Part shown: positions 1 through 7,591 of the stretch, in pieces
How positions within the stretch are numbered: the first letter of the stretch is position 1
Layout of the letters: each line of letters opens with the position of its first letter
Source of the DNA: Chloroflexota bacterium
GTDB lineage: Bacteria; Chloroflexota; Dehalococcoidia; Lucifugimonadales; Lucifugimonadaceae
Direction of reading: 5' to 3'
Assembly: GCA_030831265.1 (NCBI GenBank)
Contig: JAURLM010000245.1
Location: 1 to 13,479 of the forward strand
Length of the DNA: 13,479 nucleotides
The notes under the pieces: generated by a model
The model's input: the letters and a program-made list of their open reading frames with translations, nothing else
Database searches by the model: none
What the model was told of the DNA's origin: nothing
Translations under genes and position numbers: made by a program

Positions 1-2504
1 CCCGGTACCGACGCATGACTGGCTGGAATGTGATCTATCCGATGGGCTGGGACGACAACGGTCTGCCCACGGAGCGCCGTGTGCAGAACTTCTTCGGTGT
101 CCGTTGTGACCCTGAACATCCCACCGAACCTGCCCTCGCTGAGGCTAATGGCATCAACAAGACCCGGGCCATCCTGGATTCGCTGAAGCCGCACAAGGAG
201 CGCATAAAGGATCCGCTGCCCATCGCTCGCGAGGACTTCATTCGGTTGTGCCATTTCGTGACCGAAGAGGACGAGAAGGCATACCGCGACCTGTTCTATC
301 GCATGGGCTACTCAATCGACTGGAGCGAGGAATACGCGACCATCGATGACCGCAGCCGCCGCATCGCGCAGCGCAGTTTCCTCGACCTGAACCGCAAAGG
401 CCATGTCTACACGTCCGAGCTTCCGACGATGTGGGACGTCGACTTCCAGACAGCCGTGGCGCAGGCCGAGGTAGAGGATCGCGAGAAAAACGGCGCGTAC
501 CACGACATCGAGTTTGCAGTAGAAGACCCGAACGCGGACGTTAAGTCGTTCGTCATATCGACAACGCGCCCGGAACTGCTTGCTGCGTGTGTAGGTGTGA
601 CCGCACACCCTGATGACCCGCGTTTCAAGGGGCTGTTCGGGAAGTATGCAATCACGCCAGTGTTTTTCTCCCGCGTTCCCATCTTCCCGAGCGACAAGGC
701 CGATCCGGAAAAGGGAACCGGAATCCTGATGGTCTGCACATTTGGTGACCAGACTGACGTGGAATGGTGGCGAGAGAACAGTCTCCAGCTGAAAGCGGTG
801 CTGGACAAGGACGGTCGTATCCGCCCGATGGAATATGGCGTCGAGTGGGACGCTGCTAAGGGCCATGAAGACCGCGCTAAAGAGAATTTTGGAAGTCTTG
901 TTGGGTTGCGGGTCAACCAGGCCAAGCGTCGTGTTGTGGAGATGCTCCAAGACTCGGAAAATTCGGCCACCAGCAAAGGTGCTCCATTGCAGGGTGAACC
1001 GAAGCCGATCACGCACCCGGTCCGCTACTACGAAAAGGGTGACAACCCCATCGAGTACCTGACGTCTCGCCAGTGGTTTGTCCGCTTACTGGACAAGAAG
1101 GACCAGTTGCAGGGCAAGGGTGAGGCGGTGCGCTGGCGACCTGACTTCATGCACAAGCGTTATGCCAACTGGACAGACGGGCTGAACGCAGACTGGGCAG
1201 TCTCTCGGCAGCGTTACTTTGGCGTGCCAATCCCGGTCTGGTACCCGCTCAACGAGCATGGTGAAAGAGACTACGGAAAATACATCGTCGCCACGGAGGA
1301 CATGCTGCCGGTTGACCCCACCGCGACTCCTGCGCCGGGTTACACCGAGGATCAGCGCGGCAAGCCGGGCGGGTTCGATGCTGAAGTCGACGTGTTCGAT
1401 ACGTGGTTCACATCGTCGCTGACGCCGCAGATTGTGGCTCGCTGGGGTGATGCGGACGATCGGATGTCCCAACTTTTCCCGATGGACCTTCGACCGCAGG
1501 CGCACGACATTATTCGGACATGGGCATTCTACACGATAGCCAAAGCCATGCTGCACCACGATGACGTGCCGTGGCACAACGCCGCAATCTCCGGGTTCAT
1601 CGTTGACCCTGACCGCAAAAAGATGTCCAAGTCCAAAGGCAATGCCATCACGCCGCTGCCCCTTGTAGAGCAGTACGGAGCAGACGCTGTGCGCTACTGG
1701 TCGGCCAACGGTCGGCTTGGCATGGACATGGCGTATGACGAAACGGTCTTCAAGATTGGTGGCAAGCTGGTCACGAAGCTGTATAACGCCGGAAAGTTCG
1801 TGCTGTCACAGACCGGTCCGCAGGGCGATATAACGCACGAACTCGACAGGGCGTTCATCGCCGAATTGAAGGATGTCGTACGACGAGCAACGACTGCTCT
1901 GGACGAGTACGAGTTTGCCGTGGCGTTGCAGGTTACAGAAGACTTCTTCTGGAGCGGTTTTACCGACAACTACATCGAGTTGCTTAAGGGTCGCACCCGC
2001 AATGACGATGACGCGGAAGGTCGAGCGTCGGCTGTAGCAGGTTTGCGGCTCGGACTTTCCGTCATGCTCAGGCTGTTTGCACCGTTCGTGCCGACCATCG
2101 CTGATGAAGTCTGGTCATGGGTGTTTGCTGAAGAAACCGGTGTGCCATCGGTGCACCTCGCTCCGTGGCCGGGCAGTGCGGGGGCTCAAGGTGGAATGAG
2201 TATGCCAGGCGTGCCCGCTGGTCACGACATTTCAGCAGTGCCTGCTCCGCAGAACCCTGGTTCATTTGCCGCTGCGCGTGAGGCGATAGCTGCAATTCGC
2301 AAGGCGAAGTCGGAGGCTGGTATCTCGCTCGGCAAGCCGCTTTCCTCTCTCGTGTTATCCGCAGACGAAAAGGGACGGAGTGACCTGTCACTGGTGCTGG
2401 GTGACGTTGCTGCTGCCGGTGGTGCGCCATCGGTAAGCTTTAACGGAGCAGTCACCGGTGGAGATACTCGGTTTGAGGCCGAGATAACCCCGCTAGAAGA
2501 GTAG
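1..2504 (+). CDS. valS: Valyl-tRNA synthetase, 5' end missing
   Basis: This class I aminoacyl-tRNA synthetase charges tRNA-Val with valine in the cytoplasm. The reading frame is already open at base 3 (Arg-Tyr-Arg-Arg before the first visible Met at 15), so the true start and the HIGH motif lie upstream of the window. About 833 residues are visible. The frame opens at the conserved PMGWDDNGLPTERRVQ block. The CP1 editing domain follows, with TTRPE near base 565 and GTGILMVCTFGDQTDVEWW near 715-770. The KMSKS loop is at 1620-1634, followed by the helical anticodon-binding domain. The editing block reads CTFGD rather than the PAHD form of E. coli-type enzymes, which marks the archaeal-like subgroup also seen in Actinobacteriota and Chloroflexota. 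The C-terminus lacks the long charged coiled-coil arm of E. coli ValRS, in keeping with that subgroup. Identification is secure. Confidence 0.96.
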   Translation, partial: RYRRMTGWNVIYPMGWDDNGLPTERRVQNFFGVRCDPEHPTEPALAEANGINKTRAILDSLKPHKERIKDPLPIAREDFIRLCHFVTEEDEKAYRDLFYRMGYSIDWSEEYATIDDRSRRIAQRSFLDLNRKGHVYTSELPTMWDVDFQTAVAQAEVEDREKNGAYHDIEFAVEDPNADVKSFVISTTRPELLAACVGVTAHPDDPRFKGLFGKYAITPVFFSRVPIFPSDKADPEKGTGILMVCTFGDQTDVEWWRENSLQLKAVLDKDGRIRPMEYGVEWDAAKGHEDRAKENFGSLVGLRVNQAKRRVVEMLQDSENSATSKGAPLQGEPKPITHPVRYYEKGDNPIEYLTSRQWFVRLLDKKDQLQGKGEAVRWRPDFMHKRYANWTDGLNADWAVSRQRYFGVPIPVWYPLNEHGERDYGKYIVATEDMLPVDPTATPAPGYTEDQRGKPGGFDAEVDVFDTWFTSSLTPQIVARWGDADDRMSQLFPMDLRPQAHDIIRTWAFYTIAKAMLHHDDVPWHNAAISGFIVDPDRKKMSKSKGNAITPLPLVEQYGADAVRYWSANGRLGMDMAYDETVFKIGGKLVTKLYNAGKFVLSQTGPQGDITHELDRAFIAELKDVVRRATTALDEYEFAVALQVTEDFFWSGFTDNYIELLKGRTRNDDDAEGRASAVAGLRLGLSVMLRLFAPFVPTIADEVWSWVFAEETGVPSVHLAPWPGSAGAQGGMSMPGVPAGHDISAVPAPQNPGSFAAAREAIAAIRKAKSEAGISLGKPLSSLVLSADEKGRSDLSLVLGDVAAAGGAPSVSFNGAVTGGDTRFEAEITPLEE

Positions 2505-2519
2505 GCGGCAGTTTGCCTG

Positions 2520-3932
2520 ATGAAGATAGTTGTGCCTGCTGACAGGCTGGTTTCGGCGTCGACTGCGAGAAGCTCGCGCTATCCGATCACGCCGTGGTCG
2601 GCACAGAGGCTCTACAGGCCGTTCGTGTGGGCATCTCTTGCTGTTGCACTGACACTAGGGTTCACCACCGGTGCCGGGATGCTGCTGGCTCCGTTGTTTG
2701 GCTTCGACCGTGGTATCTGGTGGGTTACTCACGCCCAGGCCCACGGTATGGCACAGATTTTTGGGTTTGCGGGCCTCTTCACGATGGGCATTGCCTATCA
2801 CGTCGTGCCGCGGTTCAGGAATGGTGCAATCAAATTCCCGTGGCCACAGCGGACCAGTCTCACTGCGATTCTTATCGCGGTGGTTTTGCGCTTTGTGGGG
2901 CAGGTGGTGGTTGGTTACCCCCTGGCAGGCGTGTTGCTCATAGCATCTGGAGTGATGCTTTTGGCTGGCGCTCTCGTGTTCGCAGTCACGATTATCAACA
3001 CGCTCCTAACCGGACGAAATCAGCACGGGACCGTGGAGCGATGGGTCCTGTCGGGAGTCATCTGGCTGGTGATTGCCTCAGGGCTTCACATGATTCTTGT
3101 TGCATGGCTGGTTCAGCATGAGGCGGCGATTGCCCCGGCGTTTTTGAGCACCGCCGTTATCTCCTCCGCTCTGCTGGGGTTCGTCGGCAATTTCATCATG
3201 GGAGTCAGCACAAGGGCCGTCACCGGATTCATGGGGCTAGCTTCGCAGCATAAGCGCGTCGAACTGGTGTCGTTCGCAATGTTGCAGGTTGGCCTGCTGA
3301 TTGCGATGAGCTCATCTGCGATAGAAGCTCCATCCGAATTTTTTGCCAGCGGCATGTTGATCGTGGCCTTAGCTGTCCTGCTGTTCGTGCTGGCGCTGCG
3401 GATATTCGAGCGTCGGCCGAAGCGTCGACCACCTGCATCACCCGGTGCGTACTTGCGCTTTCACTGGTTCATCCGCTGCGCCTATGGATGGCTGATTGTT
3501 GATGCAATTGTGATCGGGCTGGAATCGATTGGGACGTTAACGGGGAACAGGCTGCTGCCGAATGAATACGCGTCGCCGGTCATCCACATCTTCACCGTGG
3601 GCTTCGTCACCTCGATGATCATTGGCGTCGGGAGCCGGATGTTGCCGCTGTTCGAAGGGGCAATTGTTCCCGCTCGCAGGGCGCTTGATGTCAGTATGGT
3701 GCTGTTGGGCGGCAGCTTTTTGCTACGAACCGTTGGTGGCTTCACTTTTGAAGGTTTCACTGACAGCGTGCTGGCTGTATCCGGTGTGCTGGGATTCCTG
3801 GCCATTGTGCTCAGCGTTCCTGCATTGGCGGGCAGCATGAGGAAGCGCTCGCGAGACGCTTACAGGGTCTTGGCGGCAGAGCAGGGCAGGGTGAAGTGGG
3901 CGGGCGGTGCTTCTTCGACTGGAATCGAATAA
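2520..3932 (+). CDS. NnrS-like polytopic membrane protein, putative haem/copper protein
   Basis: This 470-residue integral membrane protein has about 12 hydrophobic segments and a hydrophilic N-terminal tail of some 30 residues. It resembles the NnrS family, which contains haem and copper and is tied to nitric-oxide stress, and more distantly the haem-copper oxidase subunit I fold. Possible metal ligands in or beside membrane segments are His71 and His75 (HAQAHGMAQIFGF), His94 (YHVVPRF), His190, His200 and His356 (HIFTVGFVTSMIIGVGSR). The repeated pattern of a His followed by a Gly-rich helix and an Arg (around 71-99 and 356-373) is typical of NnrS-like proteins. It starts 15 bp after valS on the same strand and is probably co-transcribed, although no good Shine-Dalgarno precedes the ATG. 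No denitrification or NO-reductase gene is visible nearby, so a role in NO tolerance is only a family-based guess. Confidence 0.72.
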   Translation: MKIVVPADRLVSASTARSSRYPITPWSAQRLYRPFVWASLAVALTLGFTTGAGMLLAPLFGFDRGIWWVTHAQAHGMAQIFGFAGLFTMGIAYHVVPRFRNGAIKFPWPQRTSLTAILIAVVLRFVGQVVVGYPLAGVLLIASGVMLLAGALVFAVTIINTLLTGRNQHGTVERWVLSGVIWLVIASGLHMILVAWLVQHEAAIAPAFLSTAVISSALLGFVGNFIMGVSTRAVTGFMGLASQHKRVELVSFAMLQVGLLIAMSSSAIEAPSEFFASGMLIVALAVLLFVLALRIFERRPKRRPPASPGAYLRFHWFIRCAYGWLIVDAIVIGLESIGTLTGNRLLPNEYASPVIHIFTVGFVTSMIIGVGSRMLPLFEGAIVPARRALDVSMVLLGGSFLLRTVGGFTFEGFTDSVLAVSGVLGFLAIVLSVPALAGSMRKRSRDAYRVLAAEQGRVKWAGGASSTGIE

Positions 3933-3952
3933 GCACCTGTATTACGGGTTAG

Positions 3953-4729
3953 TCAATCAGCGCGTCGCAACAGTCTGTGGTCACGCGCACCATTCAGAGC
4001 TTCCAAAAACCTGTGTAAGACCGCTGAGACTTTTGGGGAGTAGGAATCCGCTTCAGGTAACTCATTGCGAGGCGTTTCGAGGATCTTAGCGAATTCCTGT
4101 ATTTCAGATTCGCTGAAATCGTTGCGTTCGAGACCAATCCGGTTGACACCGTGAATGCGCGCCGGGTTGCCAACCGCTGTCGTTCCAGGCAACACGTTGT
4201 GAATCACCACTGCACCCACTCCGAGCATAAAGTATGCCCCGACTACTACGCGTGGATGTATGTGGACGGCTTTGCCAAAATTTGCGCCTTCCATGCCCCG
4301 GTTGTGGCCGCCGGGGCTGGAATGATTCGCCATGTTGACGCCGTCTTCAATCACGGAATCATGCGGAATGTGACAATGCGTTGAGATGTAGCAGTTGTTC
4401 CTGATCTCAGTCACCGTGCCGGTTGGCATGCTGAATTCCGAATACTCTCGGATAACGTTTCCGTTCCCGATGCGTATCAGACCGGGGGAAGTCGGAACTT
4501 CAGTGCTGAGGAACTCAAACTTGTCTCGGGTATGTGTCGGTATCTCACCTATGTGTACATGACCGCCAATGTGGTTGCCATGGCCAATTTCGGTACGACC
4601 GGTGAGTACGGCGTAGTCTCGGATGACGTTGTTGTCACCGATGCTGACACGCGCGTCGATAATGACACCGCGGCCGATCTTGTTGCCACGGCCAATCTGT
4701 GCATCCGGGCTGATGAACTGATCTGGCAC
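3953..4729 (-). CDS. LpxA-like hexapeptide-repeat O-acyltransferase
   Basis: This is a left-handed beta-helix acyltransferase of the LpxA family, which moves an acyl chain from acyl-ACP to the 3-OH of UDP-GlcNAc at the first step of lipid A synthesis. Hexapeptide repeats ([ILV]-G-x4) fill roughly residues 10-200 and a helical C-terminal domain follows, as in LpxA. The length almost equals E. coli LpxA (262). Counting from the GTG at 4741, His124 and His127 (HCHIPHD) match E. coli His122 and catalytic His125, His146 (GGH) matches His144, and His160 (AVH) matches His160. The IGE and IRE landmarks are kept, with a longer loop between them. I start at GTG 4729 (258 residues, MPDQFISP) because GAGGG lies 5 nt upstream; GTG 4741, four codons earlier, has only a weak AGG. 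No lpxB, lpxC or lpxD is visible, so the acceptor may be a UDP-sugar for something other than lipid A. It is convergent with the NnrS-like gene, 20 bp away. Confidence 0.8.
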   Translation of the reverse strand: MPDQFISPDAQIGRGNKIGRGVIIDARVSIGDNNVIRDYAVLTGRTEIGHGNHIGGHVHIGEIPTHTRDKFEFLSTEVPTSPGLIRIGNGNVIREYSEFSMPTGTVTEIRNNCYISTHCHIPHDSVIEDGVNMANHSSPGGHNRGMEGANFGKAVHIHPRVVVGAYFMLGVGAVVIHNVLPGTTAVGNPARIHGVNRIGLERNDFSESEIQEFAKILETPRNELPEADSYSPKVSAVLHRFLEALNGARDHRLLRRAD

Positions 4730-4751
4730 TGCATCCCTCACATATAAAGCC

Positions 4752-4793
4752 TGATGACCGTTAGATCATCATCGCAATTTGTTAAGTGCTCAA
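4752..4793 (-). promoter_or_regulatory. Candidate promoter and overlapping inverted repeat before the LpxA-like gene
   Basis: On the minus strand, TTGAGC (4788-4793) and GATGAT (4765-4770) are separated by 17 bp. Each matches the sigma70-type consensus at 4 of 6 positions. A perfect 6-bp inverted repeat, TGATGA-N8-TCATCA (4752-4771), covers the proposed -10 and the expected start of transcription. A near-exact direct repeat GACCGT(T/C)AG occurs at 4756-4764 and 4794-4802. This layout would suit a repressor that blocks the promoter, but the motifs are short. The rest of the 4742-4886 gap holds a 10-bp palindrome ACACCGGTGT at 4847-4856 and nothing else I can name. Confidence 0.3.
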
Positions 4794-4886
4794 GACCGTC
4801 AGGTGATGATTTCCTGTTCCATTTGGTTCAGCTACGGATGAGCGAGACACCGGTGTGTAGTACCGAGTTCGAATCCATCTGTGGCG

Positions 4887-5570
4887 TTATCGCTCTGCGC
4901 GCCATTTTTCGAAGCTGAAGTCCGGTGCCGTGAAGTACCGATGCAGCGCAGACTCTTTCTTGCGGACGTCTGCACAGGCCTTCGCAACGTCAGCGGCGAT
5001 CTCCACTGGTACACGGGTAACACCGTCGCCATCACAGACCAGGATGTCCCCGGGAAGAATTTCAAGGCCTGCCACGGTCACAGGAACACCGTGGCTCATC
5101 ATGCTGAACGGGCCGTGGCCCGGTGCTCGTCCGGTGGCCCACAGGTGCATGCCAGAGTTGGATATGCCCGGAACGTCCCGTGCATTGCCTTCCACCACTG
5201 CTCCAATCGCTCCCAGCGCGTGCATGGTGTATGCCATGCCGTCGCCGATGATTGCGCCGCGCCGAGCAGGAGCGTCGATATCCTGCAGAACGGCGATGAC
5301 CGGGGCGTTGGCCTCGCCGATGGAATCCCAGAAGCCGTTTCGATCGGCTGCGGGAGTGGAAGGCTCGTTGAGTGGAGTCCATGTAGATGTCAACGCGTAA
5401 CCGACGACCACCGATTCCGGTTCACGCAGCATGCGTTGCAGACCGGGGCCGGTGTAGTCCTGGCCTTCCGCTGTGTACCCGCGAACAAGGATGCCGGCGT
5501 TCTGCGCCGTTGCAGAGTCATATCCCGCCAGTGTTTCGAGGATCGACGCGTCAACCGTTTTAATTGCCAT
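4887..5570 (-). CDS. RraA-like / 4-hydroxy-4-methyl-2-oxoglutarate aldolase family protein
   Basis: This 227-residue protein belongs to the RraA-like family. Members include metal-dependent class II aldolases that split 4-hydroxy-4-methyl-2-oxoglutarate or 4-carboxy-4-hydroxy-2-oxoadipate into pyruvate plus a 2-oxoacid and decarboxylate oxaloacetate; E. coli RraA itself inhibits RNase E. The family signature D-x20-R-D is present as Asp110, Arg131 and Asp132, in the GDGMA and GNARDVPG blocks. Here Arg and Asp bind substrate and metal in known aldolases. The residue before GNARD is Glu, where aldolases usually have Asp. Keeping the catalytic set favours an enzyme over an RNase E inhibitor, but no protocatechuate or gallate pathway genes are nearby, so the substrate is open. 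The ATG has GGAG 8 nt upstream. The final 30 residues are charged. The gap to the LpxA-like gene (157 bp) suggests separate transcription. Confidence 0.78.
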   Translation of the reverse strand: MAIKTVDASILETLAGYDSATAQNAGILVRGYTAEGQDYTGPGLQRMLREPESVVVGYALTSTWTPLNEPSTPAADRNGFWDSIGEANAPVIAVLQDIDAPARRGAIIGDGMAYTMHALGAIGAVVEGNARDVPGISNSGMHLWATGRAPGHGPFSMMSHGVPVTVAGLEILPGDILVCDGDGVTRVPVEIAADVAKACADVRKKESALHRYFTAPDFSFEKWRAER

Positions 5571-5605
5571 TGAATTGACTCCGCAACAGTGGTTTTGAAA
5601 CAGAC

Positions 5606-5624
5606 GGTCGAAATTCTATCGACC
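5606..5624 (-). promoter_or_regulatory. Inverted repeat around a -10-like hexamer before the RraA-like gene
   Basis: GGTCGA and TCGACC form a perfect 6-bp inverted repeat with a 7-nt centre. Read on the minus strand, that centre contains TAGAAT (5613-5618), which is 5 of 6 to the -10 consensus and lies 42 bp from the RraA-like ATG. I see no good -35 hexamer at 16-18 bp. An operator lying over the promoter of the RraA-like gene is possible. The site could equally be chance, as it depends on a single short palindrome. Confidence 0.3.
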
Positions 5625-5637
5625 CTGGATGCTGACC

Positions 5638-5916
5638 CTAGTCCCCGGAGGGAAGTGGGACGATCCCCGATTCGATTGCAAGTGGCTCGCCTGGAAAGAA
5701 ATCACGCCACGGCTCAAACTGTTCTACGAAAGCGCGACCTTCCTCCATGCTTGTAAGCCCTTTGACAGCACGGCCCGGGTCATAGCCCCTTGTTTTGGCC
5801 ATGGCTTCGATGCCACGACGTGTCTCTCGGACGCCACCGACAGAAAACTGGGAGCCGTCCTCGTCTTCCACGCACAGGTCAAAGCCCTTTTTTCGTTCTC
5901 TCCAGTACAACCTCAT
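5638..5916 (-). CDS. Hypothetical protein, 92 residues
   Basis: I do not recognise this family. It is a small soluble protein, rich in Glu, Arg and Gly, with no membrane segment, signal peptide, cysteine pair or nucleotide-binding motif. A beta-like N-terminal part (MRLYWRERKKGFDLCVED) is followed by a helical stretch with RETRRGIEAMAKTRGYDPGRA and then FVEQFEPWRDFF. The end is Pro- and Gly-rich. I take it as real because the ATG at 5916 has GGAG 6 nt upstream, it fills the gap between two real genes on the same strand, and its codon use looks like theirs. A TTG one codon earlier (5919) is less likely. It ends 67 bp before the RraA-like start, so the two could share a transcript. Confidence 0.6.
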   Translation of the reverse strand: MRLYWRERKKGFDLCVEDEDGSQFSVGGVRETRRGIEAMAKTRGYDPGRAVKGLTSMEEGRAFVEQFEPWRDFFPGEPLAIESGIVPLPSGD

Positions 5917-6044
5917 CAAATGCTCCAGCCATGAATAATCGTGATTGCTATCGGTATTGCGGGCACGTCCGTCACTGCATTTTATGGGGCAAGACTACCA
6001 GACCTTCCAGTACGTTTCAGTAGCTTCAAGCACTGGCCTGGCTA

Positions 6045-7502
6045 CTAGCCCATGCGAATGTGTTCCTGCGGGTAGCGAGCGGGTGTTGTCTGCGACCTGA
6101 AGGCTATGTAAAGAGCAATCGTCAGTGGACCGAACCTGCCTATAAACATTGCGGCGGCAAGTAGCATTCGGGCGCTGGCGTTCATGTGTGCGCTTGCACC
6201 TTCAGACCACCCCGTGTTGCCGAAAGCTGAAATCATCTCGAATATCCCCGCACGAAATTCAATCGACGGGTCAAGTGCAAATAACAGGGCAAGAAGTATC
6301 ACGAGGGCCATCACCGCGGATGCCGCAACCACCAGTCCGCGTCTAACGGTGTGCATGCTGATTTCTCTCTTGAACGCTGTCGTATTGCCACGGCCTCTGA
6401 AAACCGCCACCGAGCCAAACACGATGACCATCAGGGTATTGACCTTGATGCCCGCGGCTGTTGATGCGGATGCTCCACCAACGAACATCAGCCAGTTCGT
6501 GACAGCGTTATTCACATGTCCCATTTCACTGTAATCGAAAGAGGAGAATCCTGATGTGCGGTTGATCGTGTGAAACAGGCCCTGGGAAACCTTCCTGCCG
6601 ATAGTGTCGTTCCCGATAGTGCCGGGATTTGTCCACTCGAACAAAACAAAAACAAAAAAGCCTATCGCCATGACGAGTGCTGTGCCGGTGAGCACGAGCT
6701 TGGAGTCAAGCCGTAAATTCCGCCAGTTGCGTTTGGCAGTGACGTCAGCCAGCGTGGCATAGCTGAGTGATCCTGCAAGAATCAAGATTCCGACTATGGT
6801 CAGGGTGGGGATGTCACCTGCGAATCCTGCCATGCTGGAGCCGCCTGTGAGATCATCCGGGATCAGGTCAAACCCGGCGGTGTTGAACGCCGAGAATGAC
6901 GTGAAAATGCTCTGCCAGACGGCCTGACCCCAGGTGAGCCCTTCCCACGCCGGGCCTACCACGTACCACCGGATGAATATGGCGACCGTCCCGAGGGCTT
7001 GCACGATCACCGCCATGAGAACCACGTTTCGTGCGATACGAGTTACCCGCCCTAGTTCCGATTCCCCGAGTCCGGCAGACATGACGATCTGGCTTTGCAA
7101 TCCGGCGCGTCGTCCGTATACCAGGAAGAAGAATGCGGCACCGGTCATAAATCCCAGGCCGCCGATGAAGATGAGTGCTCCTATAACGATTTCGCCAAAC
7201 AGCGTCCAGCCGTCGGCTGTATCTACCAGGACTATGCCTGTGCCAGTGATTGCTGAAAACGCGGTGAACACTGCGTCCAGTAGCGGAGCCGCCCCCTCCT
7301 GTGAACTTGCTATCGGAAGGGCCAGCAGGAAACCACCGATTAGCGTCACCACGAAGAAGCTATAGACCAGGATCATCGGCGAAGTTGCGCCCCTAACCGA
7401 TATGGTTCGAGGCTCGACGCGGATTCGCACCGGCTCGAGTTCAGCCTCGCGTGGCCGTCTGACTACGACATCGCCTGGTTTTGGGCCGCTTGGTGTGGTC
7501 AT
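6045..7502 (-). CDS. trkH: TrkH/KtrB-type potassium uptake channel subunit
   Basis: This 485-residue protein is the membrane pore subunit of a Trk/Ktr system, which takes up K+ (in some cases with Na+) and is gated by a cytoplasmic RCK protein, TrkA or KtrA. All four pore loops of the superfamily can be read, each with its selectivity Gly: SAITGTGI (Gly89), SAFNTAGF (Gly210), NRTSGFSS (Gly318) and SAFGNTGW (Gly431). The gating loop within the third repeat is visible as GGASASTAAGIK (342-352). Hydrophobic helices flank each loop. The N-terminus is a hydrophilic, Arg- and Pro-rich tail of about 40 residues before the first helix, longer than in compact KtrB proteins. The ATG lacks a clear Shine-Dalgarno; I see no better start. 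No trkA/ktrA gene is in the window, so the partner must be encoded elsewhere. Family assignment is firm; Trk versus Ktr type is not settled. Confidence 0.92.
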   Translation of the reverse strand: MTTPSGPKPGDVVVRRPREAELEPVRIRVEPRTISVRGATSPMILVYSFFVVTLIGGFLLALPIASSQEGAAPLLDAVFTAFSAITGTGIVLVDTADGWTLFGEIVIGALIFIGGLGFMTGAAFFFLVYGRRAGLQSQIVMSAGLGESELGRVTRIARNVVLMAVIVQALGTVAIFIRWYVVGPAWEGLTWGQAVWQSIFTSFSAFNTAGFDLIPDDLTGGSSMAGFAGDIPTLTIVGILILAGSLSYATLADVTAKRNWRNLRLDSKLVLTGTALVMAIGFFVFVLFEWTNPGTIGNDTIGRKVSQGLFHTINRTSGFSSFDYSEMGHVNNAVTNWLMFVGGASASTAAGIKVNTLMVIVFGSVAVFRGRGNTTAFKREISMHTVRRGLVVAASAVMALVILLALLFALDPSIEFRAGIFEMISAFGNTGWSEGASAHMNASARMLLAAAMFIGRFGPLTIALYIAFRSQTTPARYPQEHIRMG

Positions 7503-7591
7503 GCTTTGGGGAAGGTCACGGTATTGGTTGTGAACTCATCAGGTTCAGATGCAGATCCAATTCTTTATTGGTACGGGTACATCAGAACAAC

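Noticed and set aside
312..1016. Long minus-strand open frame inside valS
   Set aside because: It lies within the conserved editing domain of valS; its translation is Arg/Val-rich without motifs.
4867..4876. GTTCGAATCC, which looks like a tRNA T-loop
   Set aside because: The flanking bases do not form a 5-bp T stem (only the closing G-C pairs), and no acceptor, D or anticodon arm can be folded around it on either strand.
4881..5573. A 230-codon open frame on the + strand, antisense to the whole RraA-like gene
   Set aside because: The minus-strand protein carries a clear family signature and a ribosome binding site. The plus-strand translation is rich in Cys, His and Arg with no recognisable domain, as expected for a shadow frame in GC-rich DNA.
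5941..6048. Plus-strand GTG open frame of 35 codons between the 92-residue gene and trkH
   Set aside because: There is no Shine-Dalgarno, it overlaps the antisense of the trkH stop, and the length is within chance.
6934..7365. Plus-strand open frame of 143 codons opposite trkH
   Set aside because: The product is Pro/Thr/Ala-rich with no domain and is the antisense of membrane helices and the first pore loop of TrkH.
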